Assembly: GCA_003278925.1 (NCBI GenBank)
Contig: QCCN01000002.1
Location: 1-64,000, forward strand
Reading direction: 5' to 3'
Origin: Prochlorococcus sp. AG-347-L17
GTDB taxonomy: Bacteria > Cyanobacteriota > Cyanobacteriia > PCC-6307 > Cyanobiaceae
DNA: 64,000 nt
Numbering within the stretch: position 1 is the stretch's first letter; each line of letters opens with the position of its first letter. A program made the translations under genes and the position numbers. Of the stretch, positions 57,888-64,000 are shown one piece after another. The notes below the pieces were generated by a model that saw nothing but the letters and a program-made list of their open reading frames with translations, was not told the DNA's origin and did no database searches.

Positions 57888-59293
57888 CAGTTGATAAATT
57901 CTCTAACGTCACTGACTTTGCCATTAATTGCAGCAGCAGCAACCATTGCTGGACTCATGAGCAGTGTTCTTCCACTGGGAGATCCTTGCCGACCCTTGAA
58001 ATTTCTATTACTAGAACTAGCACTAACTTGATTACCTATTAGCTTATCTGAATTCATTGCTAAACACATTGAGCAGCCAGGCTCTCTCCATTGAAATCCA
58101 GAATCCTTAAATATCTGATCAAGACCTTCTTGTTTTGCTTCAGTGGCTACTTTTTCTGAACCTGGAACTGCAAATGCTTTGACATTCTTGGATACTTTTT
58201 TGCCTTTTAATACTTTAGCTGCAACTCTTAAGTCACTGATTCTTCCATTTGTGCAACTACCTATGAAACAAACGTCTACAGGAGTATCTTTTATTAATTG
58301 TCCAGGCTTGAAACTCATATATTCATAAGCCTCTTCTGCAACTAATTTGTCATTTGGGGATAATTCATCTAAAAGAGGGATTTGTTGATTAATGCTTATA
58401 CTTTGGCCGGGAGTAATCCCCCAGGTTACAGTTGGTTCTACCTTAGAAGCATCTAATTTAATTACGTCATCATAAATTGAATTTTCATCGCTTTTTAATG
58501 ATTCCCACCATCTAAGCGCTCTATCCCAATGCTCATTTTTTGGAGCATATAATTTATTTTTAATGTAACTAAAGGTCTTTGCATCAGGGTTGATGTAGCC
58601 GCATCTTGCTCCTCCTTCAATAGACATATTGCATATCGTCATCCTTTCTTCCATTGATAATTCATGTATAGCAGGTCCTGCGAATTCATATGCAAAACCT
58701 GCTCCTGCCTTTACACCAAGTTTATTAATTATATGAAGGACTAAATCCTTAGCATAAACACCCTTAGATAATTTATTGTCACACCAAATCTGCCTTACTT
58801 TCAATTTGTTCATAGCTAAGGTTTGGGTAGCAAGAACATCTCTTACTTGACTTGTACCTATACCAAAAGCAATTGACCCAAAAGCTCCATGAGTTGAAGT
58901 ATGAGAATCTCCGCAAGCGATTGTCATCCCTGGCTGAGTTAGGCCTAATTCCGGTGCTACTACATGAACTATTCCTTGATTACCACTACCAATATTAAAA
59001 AATCTTATATTATGTTCTAAGCAATTCTTCTCAAGTGTTTCAATCATCTGTTCAGCGAGACTATCTTTGAAAGGCCTGCTCTGATTATCTGTTGGTACAA
59101 TATGATCAACAGTAGCAACAGTTCTATCAGGGAATTTTACTTTTAATTTTTTGTCCTTTAAAGCACCAAATGCTTGAGGACTCGTCACTTCATGGATAAG
59201 GTGAAGACCAATAAATATTTGATCAGATCCTCCAGGAAGACTTGAAACCTTATGTAAATCCCAAACTTTATCAAATAGGGTATCTTGACTCAA
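57887..59293 (-). CDS. leuC: 3-isopropylmalate dehydratase large subunit
   Basis: 468 aa. The three iron-sulfur cysteines are in [14 protein letters not shown] and [21 protein letters not shown] and the [24 protein letters not shown] region complete the fold. With LeuD it isomerises 2- and 3-isopropylmalate using a 4Fe-4S cluster. 13 bp downstream of cinA. Confidence 0.97.
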   Translation of the reverse strand: MSQDTLFDKVWDLHKVSSLPGGSDQIFIGLHLIHEVTSPQAFGALKDKKLKVKFPDRTVATVDHIVPTDNQSRPFKDSLAEQMIETLEKNCLEHNIRFFNIGSGNQGIVHVVAPELGLTQPGMTIACGDSHTSTHGAFGSIAFGIGTSQVRDVLATQTLAMNKLKVRQIWCDNKLSKGVYAKDLVLHIINKLGVKAGAGFAYEFAGPAIHELSMEERMTICNMSIEGGARCGYINPDAKTFSYIKNKLYAPKNEHWDRALRWWESLKSDENSIYDDVIKLDASKVEPTVTWGITPGQSISINQQIPLLDELSPNDKLVAEEAYEYMSFKPGQLIKDTPVDVCFIGSCTNGRISDLRVAAKVLKGKKVSKNVKAFAVPGSEKVATEAKQEGLDQIFKDSGFQWREPGCSMCLAMNSDKLIGNQVSASSSNRNFKGRQGSPSGRTLLMSPAMVAAAAINGKVSDVREFIN

Positions 59294-59306
59294 TTTGTAA
59301 AAATAG

Positions 59307-60581
59307 TTACTTACTATTCGATAATAGGATTAATCGGAGGCTGTTCAAACACACATTTACACTTAGTCTTTGAATTTCTATTCGATTTCGTGTTGAGTTA
59401 AATAGTTTTTTTATATTAGTTATATGATTATTCGGTCCTGAAATTGAAATATAGACAAGTCCAACCGGTTTATCTTGACTCCCTCCTTTAGGACCAGCTA
59501 TTCCACTAATTGCTATTGCCCAATCTGCTCCTAATTTCTCTTTTACATTAATTGCCATAGCCTCACAAACTTCTTCAGAAACAGCTCCATATTTTGTAAG
59601 CTTTTCTTTAGAAATATTTAATAATGAATTTTTTAGTTCATTACTATAGGAAACAATACTACCTTGAAAAACTTGAGATGAGCCTGATATTGAGGTTAGT
59701 GATGATGATAGAAGGCCTCCGGTGCAGGATTCAGCAAAAACAATAGTTTCGTTCCTCTTGGTTAATTCTTTTATTAAAACGCTAGGAAGAGTATCGTTAT
59801 CCTCTCCAAAAATAAATTTTGAAAAATCTTTTTTTAATTTTTCTTTAATAGGTTTAATTATATTTTTTGCTTCTAGGTTGTTCTTAGCTCGCGCGGTGAT
59901 TCTGAGTTTAACCTCTCCTAAGTTTGCATATGGAGCAACGGTAGGGTTTTTAAGATTTAATAGATCATTAATTTTTTCAGCAACGCTTGATTCTCCAATA
60001 CCCGCAAATTTAAGAGTATTTGAAAAAAAGGAATAATTATCTGAGAATTTGGTTTTAATGAAATCATACGCCGTCTCTTCCCACATAGTTTTCATTTCAC
60101 TGGGTACTCCTGGGAAAGTAAGGATAGTAAAATCTTTTACTGGTTCCCAAATCATTCCTGGGGCAGTGCCCCTAGGGTTATTAATAATTTGAGCATTTTC
60201 TGGGAAGAAACATTGTTTCCTTAAGCTGGAGGAATCATCCTTGAGCTTTGAGTATGAAAGTTTTTGTTTAATTTCATCCCATAAGAGGGGTCTTTCAAAA
60301 AGAGATACATTAAAAGATTTGGCTATTGCTTCAGTAGTTAAGTCATCTGGGGTGGGTCCCAAGCCACCAGTTGTAATTAGAAGATTACTTCTTTTCGATA
60401 TTTCTTGAATTACTTTTATAATTCGATCACAATTATCACCGACAGTTGATTGTCTAAAGTGATTTAAGCCTAATTGAGATAACTGTTCAGAAATCCATTG
60501 AGCATTTGTATTGATAATATTTCCTAAGAGTAGCTCTGTTCCGATAGAAAGAATTTCAACTCCCTTGGATTTAGGACTCAT
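59307..60581 (-). CDS. cinA: CinA family protein (nicotinamide-nucleotide amidase type)
   Basis: 424 aa. The N-terminal MoaB/Mog-like half ([34 protein letters not shown]) and the C-terminal amidase half with [21 protein letters not shown] and [21 protein letters not shown]. CinA proteins handle ADP-ribose/NMN in pyridine-nucleotide recycling, with a historical link to competence. Start overlaps the glyA stop by 4 bp. Confidence 0.92.
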   Translation of the reverse strand: MSPKSKGVEILSIGTELLLGNIINTNAQWISEQLSQLGLNHFRQSTVGDNCDRIIKVIQEISKRSNLLITTGGLGPTPDDLTTEAIAKSFNVSLFERPLLWDEIKQKLSYSKLKDDSSSLRKQCFFPENAQIINNPRGTAPGMIWEPVKDFTILTFPGVPSEMKTMWEETAYDFIKTKFSDNYSFFSNTLKFAGIGESSVAEKINDLLNLKNPTVAPYANLGEVKLRITARAKNNLEAKNIIKPIKEKLKKDFSKFIFGEDNDTLPSVLIKELTKRNETIVFAESCTGGLLSSSLTSISGSSQVFQGSIVSYSNELKNSLLNISKEKLTKYGAVSEEVCEAMAINVKEKLGADWAIAISGIAGPKGGSQDKPVGLVYISISGPNNHITNIKKLFNSTRNRIEIQRLSVNVCLNSLRLILLSNSK

Positions 60582-61849
60582 TTAATTGATGCTTCAAGTT
60601 TGCCTTCATAAAGAGGAAAACGATTACATAAGGTTAATACTCTTTCTTTACATTGACTTTCAATCAGTGAATCGTCTGGGTTAAGTAATCTATCAGCAAT
60701 AATTTCGCCAACTTCAGCAAAAGCATCTTCATTAAAGCCTCTAGTAGTTAAAGCAGCAGTTCCCAACCTTAGTCCGCTGGTTACAAAAGGTGATTCAGGG
60801 TCAAATGGAACAGTATTTTTATTTGCAGTGATATTCACTTCACTTACAAGTAAGTCAGCAATCTTACCAGTCATATTGATACTTCTTAAATCGAGTAAAA
60901 CAATATGGTTATCAGTGCCTCCACTAACGATATTAATACCTCTATTTATTAAAGTTGAAGCTAGAACTTTTGCATTTTTTATTACTTGTTGGGAATAATT
61001 AACGAAATCTGGCTGCAAGGCTTCTCCAAATGCAACTGCTTTAGCGGCAATAATATGTTCTAAGGGACCACCCTGAGTTCCGGGGAAAACAGATTTATCA
61101 AATTTCTTTCCAAATTCTGCATCTTTACACAAGATAAGTCCCCCTCTAGGCCCTCTTAATGTTTTATGAGTAGTTGTGGTTACTACATCACAATATGGTA
61201 TTGGATTTGGGTGAAGTTTACTTGCTACAAGACCGGCGATGTGTGCAATATCAGCCATTAAGAATGCACCAACTTCATCTGCAATATTTCTAAATGACTC
61301 AAAATCGATTGTTCTTGGATAAGCAGAATATCCACATATGATTAATTTTGGTTTTGTTTCAAGTGCTATCTCTCTTATTTCATCAAAATTTAATTCACTA
61401 GTTTCTTTATTTACGCCATAGTGAACTGCATTGAACCATTTACCACTCATATTTACTGGAGACCCATGAGTTAGGTGCCCACCATGAGATAAATCCATCC
61501 CCATGATTGTGTCGCCAGGTTTAAGTAGACTTAGGAAAACAGCAGCATTTGCCTGCGCTCCACTATGGGGTTGAACATTAGCCCAATTTGCATTAAATAA
61601 TTTTTTCGCTCTCTGAATAGCTAATTCTTCGATTTCATCAACAAATTCACATCCCCCGTAATATCTTTTTTGGGGTAATCCCTCGGCGTATTTATTTGTA
61701 AGTACGGAACCTTGAGCCTGCATAACGGCAATTGATGCGAAATTTTCGCTTGCGATTAACTCAAGATGAGTTTCCTGCCTATTTTTTTCAGAGTTAATAA
61801 AATTCGATATTACTGGATCACTTTCTTTAAGATTTTGAAGTATATTCAT
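60578..61849 (-). CDS. glyA: Serine hydroxymethyltransferase
   Basis: 423 aa. PLP lysine in [17 protein letters not shown], folate/substrate residues in [34 protein letters not shown] and [13 protein letters not shown]. Interconverts serine and glycine with tetrahydrofolate, central to C1 metabolism and photorespiratory glycine use. Heads the minus-strand run glyA-cinA-leuC-leuD. Confidence 0.97.
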   Translation of the reverse strand: MNILQNLKESDPVISNFINSEKNRQETHLELIASENFASIAVMQAQGSVLTNKYAEGLPQKRYYGGCEFVDEIEELAIQRAKKLFNANWANVQPHSGAQANAAVFLSLLKPGDTIMGMDLSHGGHLTHGSPVNMSGKWFNAVHYGVNKETSELNFDEIREIALETKPKLIICGYSAYPRTIDFESFRNIADEVGAFLMADIAHIAGLVASKLHPNPIPYCDVVTTTTHKTLRGPRGGLILCKDAEFGKKFDKSVFPGTQGGPLEHIIAAKAVAFGEALQPDFVNYSQQVIKNAKVLASTLINRGINIVSGGTDNHIVLLDLRSINMTGKIADLLVSEVNITANKNTVPFDPESPFVTSGLRLGTAALTTRGFNEDAFAEVGEIIADRLLNPDDSLIESQCKERVLTLCNRFPLYEGKLEASIK

Positions 61850-61926
61850 TGAATTTGATAAGTAATACCCATAATATAGACGATATTTTTTAGAAAAATA
61901 TAAAAAGAATATTTCATAATTTTAAA

Positions 61927-62000
61927 CGCGCCTGGAGAGATTCGAACTCCCGACACCCTGATCCGTAGTCAGGTGCTCTAATCCACTGAGCTACAGGCGC
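61927..62000 (-). tRNA. tRNA-Arg (ACG)
   Basis: 74 nt on the minus strand. Acceptor GCGCCTG pairs with CAGGCGC, D-arm AGCTCAGTGGATTAGAGC, anticodon loop CTACGGA giving anticodon ACG (A34 normally edited to inosine), T-arm GTTCGAATC. CCA not encoded. Stands alone upstream of glyA. Confidence 0.96.
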
Positions 62001-62086
62001 ATAATTATGTAATATCTCTGTTTCAGGGTCTCTTAGTCAACTAGATTTCGGGTAAAATATCTATTATTAACAATCTAATTATCAAT

Positions 62087-62338
62087 ATGCCTATAAAGTG
62101 GTACGGAAATGGTGACTCAGAAGATCCTATCTATAAACATTTTTCTCGAATAGTAAATTTTGTTATTCACTGCATGATATTTACTGCGATTGTAAGTGGC
62201 ACGTGGCTTTTAAAAGAGATTAAATATGAAATCAGCTATTTTAATAATTTTGCAATTGTCTGGTCAGTTCTTTTGGCCTCCCATTTACTTTTCGTAATTA
62301 TAAAAAAACCTAAAGATACTTCAAAACAATCAACTTAA
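62087..62338 (+). CDS. Small two-helix membrane protein of unknown function
   Basis: 83 aa. Charged N-terminus, then two hydrophobic helices (VNFVIHCMIFTAIVSGTWLL and FAIVWSVLLASHLLFVII) and a basic/Ser-Thr-rich C-terminal tail. It looks like a picocyanobacterial 2TM protein; I cannot name the family. 14 bp before the DUF3181 gene, so the two are likely one transcript. Confidence 0.65.
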   Translation: MPIKWYGNGDSEDPIYKHFSRIVNFVIHCMIFTAIVSGTWLLKEIKYEISYFNNFAIVWSVLLASHLLFVIIKKPKDTSKQST

Positions 62339-62352
62339 ATTAATTTCTTTTT

Positions 62353-62637
62353 ATGGATTCTCAGATAAGTATAAGTGATCTAGAAAATGTAATTTCCGAA
62401 AAGGTTTTTATAAAAATAGAAAAGTGGAATTTGTATCTTGGAGACGCTGGACTAGCTAGGCATCTTGCTATTGAATGTATCAGCAATAAAGATCAAGGCC
62501 CATTGGAGGCTGCAAAATTAAGTCTGGAAGCAATAAATGTAAAAGTAGGGGATGGTGTTAATAGTATTCCACTGATTAATTTAATCACTAACTCACAAAT
62601 TCTAGAATTAGAAGAGATTTTGGAAAGTTTTTTTTAA
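62353..62637 (+). CDS. DUF3181-family protein
   Basis: 94 aa, soluble and largely helical, with the pattern EKVFIKIEKWNLYLGDAGLARHLAIEC that matches cyanobacterial DUF3181. No known function. Ends 4 bp before the convergent murJ gene. Confidence 0.75.
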   Translation: MDSQISISDLENVISEKVFIKIEKWNLYLGDAGLARHLAIECISNKDQGPLEAAKLSLEAINVKVGDGVNSIPLINLITNSQILELEEILESFF

Positions 62638-62641
62638 AAAA

Positions 62642-64000
62642 CTAAATTTCTTTTTTTGAAACTTTAAATTTATTTACTTTCAAGAATTTTGTAAGTAAAA
62701 AATAAATCACAAAAAAAGTGAGAGTTCCAAATATTAATAATAAAAATTCTGCAAAATTTGAATTGAAGTTATTCGTACTTTGGAGAATAGTAAAACAAAG
62801 TGTGCTGTCTATAAATGCTGCTAATGACATGAGGCTAATTTTCCTCAATAAATCCAAGTTAGGTATATGGATATCTTCATTTCGCAGATTAAAAGAAAGC
62901 AAAATACAGACTATAAGGTTGACTATTACTGAAGATAAAATTATTCCCACAACTCCGAAATTATATGGAGAAAGATCCCCAAAATTCTTAATTGGGGCAC
63001 CAATTAAAAACCAATCAAAAAAAATATTAAATATTATCCCTGCAAATGAAGACTTAAAAGGGAAGTTTGTTCTTTCTATTGAATAGTAAGTTCTTACTAA
63101 TAAATCTCTATAAAGATAAAATGGTATGCCAACTGCATAAGCAATTAATATATTTTTTACTTTTAAAGTTGCTGAATAATCAAAAGATCCTCTTTGAAAA
63201 ACTAATTGTACGATTTGATTATTGAATGTTATGAAAAATGCGGTTAAAAAAATAGTGGTTAAGAAACAGTACTCTATTCCAGAGATCAATTTTTTTTGGA
63301 GACCTCTTTTGTCTTTTTCACTTATTAATTTAGAAAATTTTGGAAGTAATGGCAGAATCAAGGAGTTAGATAATATGCCTAAGGGGGCTTGTATAAGAAA
63401 GTTGCCGTAAGCTAGTCCAGATGCTGCGCCTTGAAAACTTGAAGCAAAAAACATATCTATAAAAACATTAATTTGACTTAAACCTGATGAGATTGATGCT
63501 GGAATAATTAGTTTGAAAATTCTCCTCTCTTCATCTTTAAATAAATTGAAGGTTGACTCTAATCTCAAGAGACCAATTTTATTTATTTCCCAAATTTGAA
63601 CAACAAATTGAATTAAAGTTCCTGTCAAAGTTGCAAAAGCTAGTAATCCCGTATAAGTAAAGAAATGAGAATATGCATTTTCTTGGTTGAAAATCCAACT
63701 TAATAAAATAAAAAAAATAGTAGTTACGCTTGTTATTGCTGGACTTATACTTGATAAAAAGAATTTTCTTTGGGAATTTAAGGCGCCAAAGCTTAAACCT
63801 ATGAATCCGGACAAAGGGATGCAAGGTGTAAGTATTTTTAATTGGTAAGTGGCAATCGATTTAGCTTCGTAACTTAAATTGGGGGCTAATAATTCAATTA
63901 ATAAATTGGCATTAGAGTAAATGAATATGGCTAAAATGAATAATAATATTGAAAGTTTTATGCTTACTTGAGTTAAAACTATTCCTCCATTTTTTTTGTT
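62642..64000 (-). CDS. murJ: Lipid II flippase MurJ (5' part outside window)
   Basis: MATE/MOP superfamily membrane protein. The frame continues without stop to base 64000, beyond the TTG at 63814, coding further MurJ sequence (LTPCIPLSGFIGLSFGALNSQRKFFLSS spans that codon), so the N-terminal part lies outside. Many transmembrane helices; the hydrophobic core carries QAPLGILSNSLILPLLPKFS typical of MurJ/MviN. Flips lipid II across the plasma membrane, following the MurG step. Converges on the DUF3181 gene with a 4 bp gap. Confidence 0.92.
   Translation of the reverse strand, partial: NKKNGGIVLTQVSIKLSILLFILAIFIYSNANLLIELLAPNLSYEAKSIATYQLKILTPCIPLSGFIGLSFGALNSQRKFFLSSISPAITSVTTIFFILLSWIFNQENAYSHFFTYTGLLAFATLTGTLIQFVVQIWEINKIGLLRLESTFNLFKDEERRIFKLIIPASISSGLSQINVFIDMFFASSFQGAASGLAYGNFLIQAPLGILSNSLILPLLPKFSKLISEKDKRGLQKKLISGIEYCFLTTIFLTAFFITFNNQIVQLVFQRGSFDYSATLKVKNILIAYAVGIPFYLYRDLLVRTYYSIERTNFPFKSSFAGIIFNIFFDWFLIGAPIKNFGDLSPYNFGVVGIILSSVIVNLIVCILLSFNLRNEDIHIPNLDLLRKISLMSLAAFIDSTLCFTILQSTNNFNSNFAEFLLLIFGTLTFFVIYFLLTKFLKVNKFKVSKKEI

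Overview
The window looks like a stretch of core chromosome from a high-light-adapted Prochlorococcus (marine picocyanobacterium). The sequence is very AT-rich, the genes are packed tightly with many 1-22 bp overlaps, and several products are oxygenic-photosynthesis or cyanobacteria-specific: psbA (D1), psbO, psbH, psbN, psbI, CP12, beta-carotene hydroxylase CrtR, NtcA, a BicA/SbtA/SbtB-type bicarbonate cluster, and DUF families seen mainly in cyanobacteria (DUF2555, DUF565/Ycf20, DUF3084, DUF3146, DUF3177, DUF3181). I see no insertion sequence, prophage, CRISPR array or rRNA gene. The assignment is by recognition, not by database search.

Layout. 1-9.3 kb: the end of a peptide-type ABC ATPase, rluD-like and ylqF/rbgA-like genes, pgk, an unknown exported protein, murG, a CobD/HisC-like aminotransferase, pyrD and rnhA. 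9.4-12.7 kb: the secE-nusG-rplK-rplA-rplJ-rplL translation operon on the minus strand, with an L10-type leader before rplJ. 12.8-20.3 kb: a ClpB2-like disaggregase, eno, an ABC1/UbiB kinase and a TrxB-like flavoprotein. 20.3-23.3 kb: a probable bicarbonate-uptake operon. 23.5-28.7 kb: hemB, a VOC/glyoxalase protein, mutS2, obgE and a small unknown gene. 28.7-33.7 kb: CP12, a glutathionyl-hydroquinone-reductase-like GST, aspartoacylase, psbA and aroC. 33.7-40 kb: a KDPG-aldolase-like gene, ftsH, sat, psbO, coaBC and DUF2555. 40-53 kb: small unknowns, pyrB, a 3-methyladenine glycosylase gene, gatC, crtR, tRNA-Leu, ileS, trmB, glmM, txlA, thyX, dcd and a CobO-like gene. 53-64 kb: ntcA, DUF3084, an RNase H-fold protein, pth, psbH/psbN/psbI, leuDC, cinA, glyA, tRNA-Arg and the start-less end of murJ.

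How the genes fit together. Carbon and light functions are spread through the window: bicarbonate import, CP12 control of the Calvin cycle, PSII subunits with FtsH for D1 turnover, and xanthophyll synthesis. NtcA links these to nitrogen status, and its own promoter carries a near-consensus NtcA site. The remainder is housekeeping: nucleotide synthesis (pyrD, pyrB, dcd, thyX), translation, cell wall (murG, glmM, murJ), leucine and aromatic amino-acid synthesis, sulfate activation and cofactors.

I did not find an accessory island or a clear new multi-gene system. The points that deserve a second look lie within otherwise ordinary genes: a TrxB-like protein without visible NADPH-binding motifs, a CobO-like protein without a P-loop, a ClpB2 without the NBD1 arginine fingers, two genes (crtR and the glycosylase) whose reading frames lack any ATG/GTG/TTG near the expected start, and an unlisted 42-codon gene upstream of psbA. 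The window cuts a gene at each end.
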